The position numbers and the translations under genes were made by a program. The notes beneath the pieces are model-generated. The model saw only the letters and a program-made list of their open reading frames with translations, ran no database searches and was not told the DNA's origin. A stretch of DNA of 64,000 bases, from positions 675,501-739,500 of the forward strand of contig NC_080424.1 in assembly GCF_029873635.1 (NCBI RefSeq), read 5' to 3'. Positions 11,616-19,759 of the stretch are shown piece after piece. Source of the stretch: Malania oleifera (taxonomy: Eukaryota; Streptophyta; Magnoliopsida; Santalales; Ximeniaceae). Position 1 is the first letter of the stretch. Every line of letters starts with the position of its first letter.

Positions 11616-13693
11616 GTAACATTTCTGGCGAGTTATTGAATAGTTGGTGTGTACTCCGTGGGCGAAAGTCGTTATTGACCGAACCACGTAAATTTCTTGG
11701 TGTCACTTTGATCTAAATGCTCACAGGTTCCTAACACCCTTTACCATTAAACTTTTTGAATATAATCTTCACCTTGCTCATCCTTGCTACGCTCAAGATG
11801 CAAACGCTAGAAAACCTATCACGGACCTAGTAATCTAATACCAATTGTTGCAAAATCGCACCCTAAGGTTATATATACACACACAACAAATGCAAAATAG
11901 AGAAAATCAAAAGAGAGAAGAACATGATGAATTTACATGGTTTGTTAGTATGCCTACATCTACGAAGCCCTTGCACAAGTTTCACTATATCATCAGATGA
12001 ATACTATCTTTTTTGGATTTCAATTTTGGACAATCTGTTCTAGTTTCAACCTTAGCTCAAACATACAGTATAATACCGCAAAGGGCAAAAATCCCCGCCC
12101 CCTGAGTGCACCAGGCTTGGTTTATGTAAAATAGTAGGTTTCATGCACAAAGGGCTCAAATGCCCTATGAGCCCCATTGCCCTTTACTCAAAACCTCTAA
12201 CTTGTGACATTTTTCAAAGTGAATAACCCTTCTAAATAAGCGACATAACTCAACAGGGTATATATAGATTAATTATGTATAGACGCACCAAGATTTAAGT
12301 GGACGTCATCGTCCATCTTGACATAGAAGAGGGCATCCCAAAAGGAGGGAGCAGTGGAGAAAAAGAGACGTGTCTTGGTGGAGAGCTGGTGGTACCCCTC
12401 GACATGGTTCAGCCTGAGGAAGTCATGGTGCTCTTCCTCCTCCTCATCTATGGCCCTGTCTATAGCTGCCCCAGCCGCTGCTCCTCCTCCTCTCCTCCAC
12501 CTCGCGCTGCGCCCTATCACAAACCTTATTACTATCCCTTTCTCCTTCTCCAATTTCTTCAGCTTCTCTCCTGCATGCACCAATTGCAACTGCATTACCT
12601 ATTTGCACATGCATGCATGCATTCATTCATAAATGATTGCTAATTAATTAAGTAATCACATAACTATGCATATTCATCATTAAGTAATTAATTAATGATA
12701 GCTACAACGTATATATATGCACCTTGAGGCATCCAAGTTTGGCGAAGGGAATCTCGGCGCTTCTTGCTGCTAAAGGCAGTATTAATCCCAATGACCACAA
12801 ATGCCCTTTGCAAACTATGATTCGATGACGATGACGATGCGCCTATTGTTAATGTCTCTACAGTAGTAGTACCTACTGCTGCTGCTGCCGCTGCCGCCTT
12901 CTTTCCCGTCAACCGTTGATCACCCCCATTAATATTATTAATACTAGTACTACTGCTACTTTGTCCTATTGTCCGATTCAGTAGTACTGCTAACTCCATT
13001 TTCAGCTTCGAAATTGTTTTCTCAAGTGATCTGCGTATATATATATATATATATATAAAATTGCATGTCCGTATATATATAAATTTACACATACATGATA
13101 CATGCATATAAGTGGGGTGTTTAGGTTAATATATTACGTACTGGAGAGCTTGACGAGCCTTGCTCACTTCTCCCATGATATCTATATTACTTCTGATAAT
13201 TTCTCCTTCCATCAACTTCTGCATATATCTCTCCCCCCCCCCCCCCCAAAAAAAAAGGGTTGAAATATATACATTAATTTTACTATTCGATCATTAATTA
13301 ATATTAATTAACAAGTAAAATAATTAATAAAAGAAGAGGGGTTGGGAATCGATGAGGGGGATGCATGGAGTACGTGTGGCTTACGCGGTTGTCGTGCAAT
13401 ATTGGATCAGGTAGTTGGTGATCATCATGATCAATATTATGATGAAGATGAAGTTGGTGTTGATGTTGGGCGGAGTACTGAAGCAGATGATGACGACGAT
13501 GAGGATCTGAAACAATTACGGTATTGGTGGTGGGCTGAGCAGTAGTAGTAGTAATAGTACTACTACTATTACTGAACACCAAATAATAAACCAAAAGAAA
13601 GGAAGCAGAGATGCAGAAGGGAAGAATGGCTTTCCCAGGGAATACGTGAACCACAGATTTTCCCCCGCTGCTGAAGTTGCTTCCTCCCCTCAT
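1486..13693 (-). CDS. Beta-1,3-galactosyltransferase (GT31, DUF4094 type), eight exons
   Basis: Golgi type II enzyme expected to add galactose in beta-1,3 linkage, in plants mainly on arabinogalactan glycans. Exons on the complement: 13693-13385, 13218-13142, 13030-12723, 12570-12289, 2378-2291, 2152-2027, 1895-1786, 1634-1486. Every junction has GT/AG and the phases agree, giving 482 residues. A signal anchor lies at about residues 18-40 after MRGGSN. A Ser/Thr/His-rich linker follows, then the coiled DUF4094 stem (about 104-142, ending [10 protein letters not shown]), then [13 protein letters not shown] (about 220-232). The metal-binding DDD is at about 318-320 and [10 protein letters not shown] at about 402-411. 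The C-terminus is Cys-rich ([19 protein letters not shown]). An in-frame ATG 24 codons upstream (13765) was not chosen, because the family starts just before the anchor. Odd points: poly-Ala and GGGAAAG inserts, and a 9.9-kb intron 4 (12288-2379) filled by nested retroelements. It is nearest the family that includes Arabidopsis B3GALT1-8; the exact orthologue is not resolved. Confidence 0.88.
1661..1697. repeat. (TA)n microsatellite in intron 7 of the galactosyltransferase gene
   Basis: An uninterrupted TA run lies between the last two exons (1634 and 1786). Confidence 0.9.
2576..3009 (-). repeat. Copia-1 3' LTR
   Basis: It aligns end to end with 11846-12255. Shared blocks include GCACCCTAAG near the left end, AATCAAAAGAGAGAAGA, and AGGTTTCATGCA near the right. 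Its interior lies on the right side, so it is the downstream LTR of a minus-strand element. Confidence 0.8.
3010..6758 (-). pseudogene. Copia-1 gag-pol remnant
   Basis: Reading the minus strand from 6758 to 3010 gives recognisable but broken pieces of a copia polyprotein. Gag lies at about 6758-6360. The protease to GAG-pre-integrase region (W-F-D-T-Y) is at about 6280-5950. An integrase C-terminal piece at 5204-4929 contains [11 protein letters not shown] and [13 protein letters not shown]. Reverse transcriptase is at about 4700-3560 and RNase H ([12 protein letters not shown]) near 3550-3495. The RT active site at about 4068-4030 reads Y-V-V-N where the family has Y-V-D-D, so both catalytic aspartates are lost. 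Many stops and frameshifts are present. Confidence 0.75.
6764..7737 (-). mobile_element. TRIM tandem array, minus orientation (LTR-interior-LTR-interior)
   Basis: Two 166-168 bp LTRs (6764-6931, 7252-7417) begin TGTTAGGACC and end TCTCAACA. The interiors are about 320 bp. Each interior has a purine tract (complement of CTCCCCCTC) beside one LTR and a tRNA-Met primer site (complement TGGTATCAGAG or close) beside the next. There is no gag or pol. The size and layout are those of terminal-repeat retrotransposons in miniature. Confidence 0.75.
7738..8095 (-). repeat. Copia-type LTR (358 bp), inverted partner of 11384-11736
   Basis: It is the reverse complement of 11384-11736, starting TGTTATGAACC and ending CTCTAACA. 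It holds a TATA-like CCTCTTTTTATAGG block near 7951-7964 and a short CT tract. Confidence 0.8.
8101..8754 (+). mobile_element. Complete TRIM, plus orientation (654 bp)
   Basis: LTRs are 8101-8267 and 8588-8754. The first begins TCTTGAG instead of TGTTGAG. A perfect primer site TGGTATCAGAGCC starts at about 8270 and the purine tract GAGGGGGAGATT ends at 8587. The interior of about 320 bp has no coding signal. Reading frames of 60-100 codons in it are reproduced in the minus copies and have no protein features. A second primer site follows the right LTR at 8757 and leads into copia sequence. Confidence 0.8.
8755..11383 (+). pseudogene. Internally deleted copia gag-pol
   Basis: A long GC-rich leader (8770-9360) follows the primer site. 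Gag starts at 9360 ([12 protein letters not shown]...[12 protein letters not shown]) and has early stops, for example a TGA near 9519. A zinc knuckle [14 protein letters not shown] lies at about 10070-10112 and the protease motif DSGASFHAT at about 10225. The GAG-pre-integrase signature ([13 protein letters not shown]) is at about 10603-10640. Integrase is almost wholly deleted: the sequence jumps near 10800 to the linker before RT. RT stops after its first block (W-V-Y-R-I-E-K-K, then FTPVVKM) and joins the last residues of RNase H ([12 protein letters not shown]). It cannot move on its own. Confidence 0.8.
11384..11736 (+). repeat. Copia 3' LTR (353 bp) with expanded GA tract
   Basis: The purine tract CAAGTGGGAGATTG ends just before TGTTAGAGATGG. 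A TATA box (CCTATAAAAAGAGGG) is near 11487-11501. A (GA)n run at about 11566-11612 is much longer than in the inverted copy. The LTR ends CCTAACA before the CCCTT duplication. Confidence 0.85.
11846..12255 (-). repeat. Copia-1 5' LTR (410 bp)
   Basis: It begins TGTTG and ends CAACA on the + strand. The primer-binding-site remnant lies immediately to its left at about 11832-11845. It is the partner of 2576-3009. Confidence 0.8.
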
Positions 13694-14084
13694 TTTCTTC
13701 CTCTTCCTCCTCCACGTACTTACTATTGTTATTGCTTTTTTTTTTTTACTGTACGTAGGGTTCAATATTACCCCCTCCTCCCTGCTGTTGCTGCTGCTGT
13801 CACGGCCACACCACCCTTAATTGGCATCACAAGCAGCAATTTTATGAGATAACAATAATAGTAGCAGTACTGGTACTATCCCTCAGACACTGATATATAT
13901 TCATGATGATGATCCAATAATAATATTATTATCTAGCTGCACGTACCTTTTGGAGAGACCAATGTACTTAATTGAGCAACACGCACCTTTTTGGAGAGAC
14001 CAATGTACTGATGGATGATAAAAGTCAGTGTCCAGCTAGCTCGATGAGTACTTCTTTATATGCTAGCTCGATGAGTGCATATCT

Positions 14085-14089
14085 GTGTG

Positions 14090-14148
<59 letters not shown>
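14085..14148. repeat. (TG)n(AG)n compound microsatellite
   Basis: TG repeats at 14085-14110 run directly into AG repeats at 14111-14148. Confidence 0.95.
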
Positions 14149-14149
<1 letters not shown>

Positions 14150-14216
14150 AGCTCCCTCTATTTAGTTATAAAAATTGAATATTATAAATATTAATTTTTG
14201 TCAAGTGATTAAGATA

Positions 14217-14230
14217 GATATATATATATA

Positions 14231-14275
<45 letters not shown>
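14217..14275. repeat. (TA)n microsatellite
   Basis: TA run with one AAAA interruption near 14231. Confidence 0.95.
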
Positions 14276-14281
<6 letters not shown>

Positions 14282-14458
14282 ATTAATTAGATAGGGTGGG
14301 AGAGACGGCTCAATTTGGTTGCACATCACTTTTTCATGCCTCAACCAACTCTCTTCTATGTGCCATCCACACAAAAAAAACACGTACATCCACCCTGCTT
14401 TCTTCTTCTTTGCATGGCCCCCAAATATTTCATGTGTCATTTACGTGCGCACGCACAT

Positions 14459-14462
<4 letters not shown>

Positions 14463-14500
<38 letters not shown>
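14463..14500. repeat. (AG)n microsatellite
   Basis: Uninterrupted AG run. Confidence 0.95.
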
Positions 14501-14502
<2 letters not shown>

Positions 14503-15674
14503 TTAATTAATTAATTGAATCCAGACAAAAACCTGAATTTTGGCAGTTTCTTGGGTGCCTAAATTGAGGACCAATGCCGGAGATGTTTTATTTTCATCAT
14601 ACACATTGTTTGGGGTTGGGGGAAATTAACTGATATTTGGATGTTATATCAATTCTCTCTAGTCCTAATTATCTGTGTGTGTGTTTCATCAACTAAGATA
14701 AGGGTCATTTTTATACATTCAGGGGGGAGAGATATAATTAAAGATAATTATGGATGGGAGAGAAATTTTAGAGAGAAATGAGTAAGTGTAATCCCTAGAA
14801 ATAAAGACCTATAACCTCTTTAAATCTAAAGAGCTGGGACATTAAACATTAGGGAGGCTTACCTATTAAAAGAAGAGTCTTGGCTGAATTAAGAACACAC
14901 TACAATATAATATTCTAAAAAAGTATCAACTCTTTCCTTTTTCCTTGTTGCATTGCCAGGACTTGAATTTCATGCAGCAAATTCCTATATTACTATGACA
15001 AGCATTTTTATGAATGCATATTTTCACAACTACATGTAACTTTAATTATCGTATTCCTCACAAATAATCAAATCTTTTTATTTTTTGTATTTTTCTAAAA
15101 AATCGTGTTTGTTTTATAAGAGAATATATTAAGAGTATTTGAACGGCCCAACTTAAACTGAGAAACTAAATTGATGTACTTCTCATATATTAGGAACTAA
15201 AAATAACATAAATTATTATTATTATTATTATTAAGCACGCCAAAATGTACATACTAAAACAGAACGTTACATGCTATATTTACATATAATATATTTAATA
15301 TATATAATGCTAGCTAGTCATGCACATGCTTATTAATTGAAGTGCAGAAGACCCATATGGACATATACCAATAAATCAATCTCGCACCAGTGTATGCTTT
15401 AAAACAACTTGAAAGCAGTGAGTTTATAATGTCTTCATGCAGTATAACTTGATTGGGGTTTCACTACGCAAAATTTGTTCTGATGATGATCAAATTCGTC
15501 TAGTACGGTAGCTAGTACAAAATAATTCACGAGGACCCTAGCTAATTTTGCTCGTCCAAAACGAGGAATTAGCATTTCCATGCATACTAAAGAGAAAATA
15601 AAAAAAAAAACGCAACGTCCTTGACCTATAAGAACAGGGGAAATTTTTGAATGGGGCAATTCTCAGACACAAGC

Positions 15675-15678
<4 letters not shown>

Positions 15679-15720
<42 letters not shown>

Positions 15721-15742
15721 GTATGTATATGTATGTCTGTAT
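15679..15742. repeat. (TA)n(TATG)n microsatellite
   Basis: TA repeats pass into TATG repeats at about 15708. Confidence 0.95.
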
Positions 15743-15924
15743 CAAAATGAATGAAACCCCACATTTTCAGAAATTCTTGAGGGTGTAATGGAGAATGTAA
15801 CCAGAATTATATGGATCATAATTGTAGAACTTGTATGTAACAAATTAGAGGTGCCCCTGGCCCTGGGGTGCTTCTTGTGCTGCTGTTCTCACTCCAATAC
15901 GACGCTGTTCAGTACTCAGATTGA

Positions 15925-16151
15925 TCACGGTTCATCCAGAGTGACCGATGGCACAATCATTTGTTTTTCCTCCTGATCTTCTTGTGTTACATGAACCTGA
16001 AATCACGAAACCCTCGCATTGTTTAATGTCTAATGGAAATTTAGAAAACAGAAATACTTTCAAATCTAATCTATAAGAAAAAAATGCAAAATGATTGAAG
16101 TCAGGGAAAATAGAATTTTAACTGTTAATTAAATACATGTAATAAGAATCT

Positions 16152-16185
<34 letters not shown>

Positions 16186-16566
16186 TAAATGAAAAGATGA
16201 GATGAATATATGTAAATCAATCTTTAAAAAGGTGAGGGCCGAGGAGGGGAGATTGATAAATTCATAAAGCCCACAAAACAGGTAAAACAAATTACAGTAA
16301 ATAAAGCTTCATTACTGATTTTAAAAAGGGAGAGTAAAATACAGAGGAAGAAGAAGGGACACACTTGTCGAGGAGCATCCATTCCAGAGAACTGCTGCTG
16401 CTGCACTCACTTGCAGAATGAAGCATCTATAAACTCTCAACCACAGCATATATGATAAGTTGATTACATACAAAAAAAAAAAACATTATTACTAATTGTC
16501 TCCAGTTCATGAGGACTCTCCAGTTCCATCATCTGCAGAAAGTCAGGAATTTGGTGTCTCATTGAT
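15925..16566 (-). other. Possible last exons of an unrecognised minus-strand gene
   Basis: Complement 15996-15925 has a clean acceptor (TTTCAG) and an open frame of exactly 24 codons ending in TGA (VHVTQEDQEEKQ...LDEP). Upstream, complement of about 16566-16500 has an acceptor (TTGCAG) followed by SMRHQIPDFLQMMELESPHE in frame. The amino-acid mix looks protein-like, but I do not recognise a family, find no donor for the second piece, and see no 5' exons. It could be a truncated gene or chance. Confidence 0.2.
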
Positions 16567-16867
16567 CTGCAAGTTTAACTTTCAGAAGAATTAATACCCA
16601 ATCAATTTTTTCCTGACTTCTGTAGGTTCAAAGGTTATTCATATATACCGAGTATTCAGAAAAAAAAAAATAAATAAATAAATAAATAAAGCTAGGTCTT
16701 AAGATAACAAAATGGCTTCTTTTTTCCCATTTTCAATTGCAGGGTTTGAACTTTGAACCTCACGACTGCTTGGTCCAACCTCAGCTGCAACACAGGACAT
16801 GTGCATAAAAAGTTTAAGTAGAAACTAAATAGGCCACAAGGACATACATGCCAGAATATGGGGGTAA

Positions 16868-17060
16868 AAAAAAAGGAACTTTAAGAAATATATGCAGTAG
16901 TAAACTATGATTCAATGTAGCAAATTCATTTGTATTGCTAATATTTGCAACATTATGGGAACTACCTGCTTGGAAAAAAAGAAATGAAGGAACTTTAAGA
17001 AACATATGCAGTAGTAAACTGAGTCAATGTAGCAAATTCATTAGTATTGCTAATATTTGC
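16868..17060. repeat. Two-copy tandem duplication (about 115 bp period)
   Basis: The block starting AAGGAACTTTAAGAAA and running through GTAGCAAATTCATT and GCTAATATTTGCAA occurs at about 16873-16960 and again at about 16989-17068, with a few changes. Confidence 0.75.
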
Positions 17061-19574
17061 AAGATTATGGGGGATTTATCTGCTTTATGTTCATTAAAGT
17101 ATGCTCAAATGCCAATCGGTTCACTTGCTTGAGTATTAATCACATGCCATTTGTCAAAGCAAGAATAGTTATTGCCAATGCAATTACCTAGCTTGTGCAC
17201 TCTGATTGGTTCTTACAAACAAAAAATACAGATGAAAAAGAAAGGTTTCAAATTAATTCTAGAATCACTAAAGAAATATGTGGTAAAGGTCGAGGTGAGA
17301 AAGAGAAGAAGAGAAGAACAAAAAAACAAAGGGAAAAAGCAGGTGGCTGATTCTTGGAGCATAGGAACAACTCCAGGCCTGCCCTCTAATATATTTATAC
17401 TAAAAAAGGCATGACAACAAAAATGTCCCCACTCACGACACCACAACTGCTAAAATAGCATATTCACTTATGACACTCTCCCTTGAGCTAGAGGTGTATA
17501 AATATCACCCAACCCTACCTTAATATAATCATTAGATAAAGCAGGTTTAAATAAATCCGTCATGAAAACACTGCCTGACTAACTGTTTTACAAATGGAGT
17601 CCTAATAACCTTCTTCAGCACATCCCTTACAAAATGAGGGTCAACTTCAATGTGCTTTGCTCTCATGAATAGTGGGTCGCTAACAATATAAATGGCAGCT
17701 TGATTATCTGACATAAGAGATCTCAACCTCATACTCACTCATAGCATGATTCATAGCCCAATATTCCACTTCAACACAAGATCTTGTTATGTTAGTTTGT
17801 TTCTTGCTACATCATACAACACGATTACCTCTCATAAATGTACAATACCTAGTAATGAAACTTTGATCATCAACAAAGCCAGCCCAATCTGCATCGGAGT
17901 ATCCACGATCTCACAGCTTCTACTACATTTATATATCAAATCTCCACTAGGAGAGCCTTTCGATTATTGTAGAATCCTACAAATAGCATCCAGTGACTGT
18001 TCGATATTTTCCCATCAATTGACTCACAATCCCCATCGCAAAGGATATATCAAGTCTAGTCCAAGTCAATTAGATCAACTTACTAACTGTCTATACCAAC
18101 ATTTCAGCTCAATGTCTGGTTCAACATCCCTAGACAACTTCGCATTAGGAACATAAGAGTAACAGCTCCCAACATACCGATCTCACTTGCAAGCCCAAGA
18201 CATATTTCCACTGAAATTGAGGCAACCCTTCTTACACCCAAGAAAGTAACACAAGATACCCAAGTCCTTAATTTGAAATTTTGTTTGAAGCCACTGCTTC
18301 ACATCACCAATCCTGCTTGGGTCACTGCTAACATAAACTACTAGAAGTACCACAAGTGCCTCTTTTTTACAAGAAAGACCAAATTATCATTGTAGCACTT
18401 GATAGAATCAAATGTAGAGTCCACCACGCTAAATTTGTCAAACCAAGTTCGGGGAGACTGCTTAAGTCCATAAATGGCCTCATGCAATCTGCATACTTTA
18501 CCAGCCTCCCCATAGCAACATACCAGGACGTTTAGTCCATGTATACCTCTTCTTGCAAATCTCCATACAAGAAGGCATTCCTCATATCTAACCAATATAA
18601 GGGTCAACCAAAATTACCTGACAACAAGATCAATAAACAAGCAGAATTTAGTCAAGAGGATATGTCTAAAAAATAATCCATACTATATGTTTGGGTGTGC
18701 CCCTTGGCAGCCAATCGAGACTTAGGCCATTTGATAGAGCTGTCAGGAACATATTTGATGGCATAGACCCAGCAACATCTAACCAGCACCTTACCAAGAG
18801 GAATATCCACCAAGTCGCATATCCCTCGAATGATGAAAGTATCCATTTCTACATCCATTGCATACTTCCAACCAGACATAGTAAGTGCATCAACATAGAG
18901 CAAAAGAACACATAGGATTAGGAAGGTGAAGAACTGAAAGATAATGAGCAATAGATTAAGCAACTACAAGTTTGAGTACCTTCACAGAGAACCATTGTCA
19001 AATCCAAATCACAATAGGATGGATCTCTATAACCAGAATTTGAAACAACAATGGGCAAAGAGACAGATGCATGGTGGTAGCAATGTCTGTGCTTGCCTTT
19101 TGTCATTCATAAATCCTTAATTGTTTCCTTGGGTGAGTAACTATGGATTCGGAAGAGGAACAAAAGTTTTCTAAAGAGGGATAAGAGTAGGACCAAGAGG
19201 ATAAACACACAAGGGGGAATCAAAAATCATTGATGAACTTAAAATAGATTCTTCCAAGAAGGACCCAGCAACGGAGAAATAAGGTGTCCCCTTAAAAAAG
19301 ATACATCACATTAACATATTTCCTGCAAGTTTGGGGATCATAACATTTATATCCTTTTGGAGCTGTTGAGTTACAACAAACACACATTTACCAGCATGCG
19401 GAGAGAAATTGTCTTGATCAATACGTTGAACATGAACAAAACACACGCACCCAAAGACACAATGCACAGCAGTGAACATGGATGTTTCTTAGTACATGAT
19501 AGAAAGAGAATTTGTTCAAAAGGTCGTAAGAAGAGCATCTATCTATAAGGTTGTAGAGGAACATGTGTATTAAA

Positions 19575-19736
19575 TGTTAATTCTGCAATGATTTATTTCC
19601 TCTCCCATATTTTTTACATTGAAAGAATACATTTAAATAGAAAAATTCCTATCCTATTTTGGTAATACAGATATCACAGCAATTAAGGATTTACATCTAC
19701 AGCTAAAAAATTAATCTCTCACAGCTCACGCCAACA
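19575..19736 (-). repeat. Copia-3 3' LTR (162 bp)
   Basis: Starts TGTTAATTC and ends GCCAACA. It matches 24807-24980 base for base apart from the 12-bp duplication there. Confidence 0.92.
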
Positions 19737-19759
19737 CTCCCCCTCAAGTTGATGCATAC

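Larger units (their letters stand above)
6764..11736. mobile_element. Compound TRIM/copia insertion with inverted halves, one shared target duplication
   Basis: The unit is bounded by the exact 5-bp duplication CCCTT (6759-6763 and 11737-11741) inside Copia-1 gag. Left half, minus: TRIM LTR 6764-6931, interior, TRIM LTR 7252-7417, interior, copia-type LTR 7738-8095. A 5-bp spacer ATAAT follows. Right half, plus: TRIM LTR 8101-8267, interior, TRIM LTR 8588-8754, then copia interior to 11383 and copia-type LTR 11384-11736. Re-inverting 6764-8095 would place a copia LTR at each outer end. That suggests one original copia insertion, later expanded with TRIM units and partly inverted. Confidence 0.7.
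2576..12255 (-). mobile_element. Copia-1: old Ty1/copia retrotransposon in intron 4, split by a later insertion
   Basis: Two diverged LTRs (2576-3009 and 11846-12255) flank a minus-strand copia interior. Next to the right LTR, at about 11832-11845, is a degenerate tRNA-Met-type primer site (complement TGGTATTAGA). Next to the left LTR is a purine-tract remnant. The 5 bp outside the ends are GTGTA (2571-2575) and GGGTA (12256-12260), a target duplication with one change. Gag begins just inside 11800. It is cut at 6764-11736 by a compound insertion that carries its own duplication, and continues to 3010. The LTRs differ at many positions, so the insertion is old. Confidence 0.8.
13694..14520. 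promoter_or_regulatory. Upstream region of the galactosyltransferase gene, rich in microsatellites
   Basis: This should hold the 5' leader and promoter of the minus-strand gene. Visible are a 41-bp tandem duplication at about 13947-14008 (shared GGAGAGACCAATGTACT), (TG)n then (AG)n at 14085-14148, (TA)n at 14217-14275 and (AG)n at 14463-14500. On the gene's strand the AG runs read as CT, common in plant core promoters. I cannot fix a start site. Confidence 0.45.
14521..17400. other. Intergenic DNA, no firm gene
   Basis: AT-rich and free of long coding frames. It holds a (TA)n(TATG)n microsatellite (15679-15742), a CT tract near 16157-16181, a TAAA run near 16670-16690, a tandem duplication at 16868-17060, and the exon-like pieces described separately. 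Confidence 0.5.

Noticed and set aside
12299-12643. Plus-strand frames opposite exon 4 of the galactosyltransferase
   Set aside because: They are antisense of a confirmed coding exon and have low-complexity Ser/Pro content only.
13304-13545. Frames running past the exon 1 donor at 13385, and the plus-strand frame [11 protein letters not shown]
   Set aside because: The extension beyond 13385 is intron. The plus-strand frame is the antisense of the His/Asp-rich exon 1.
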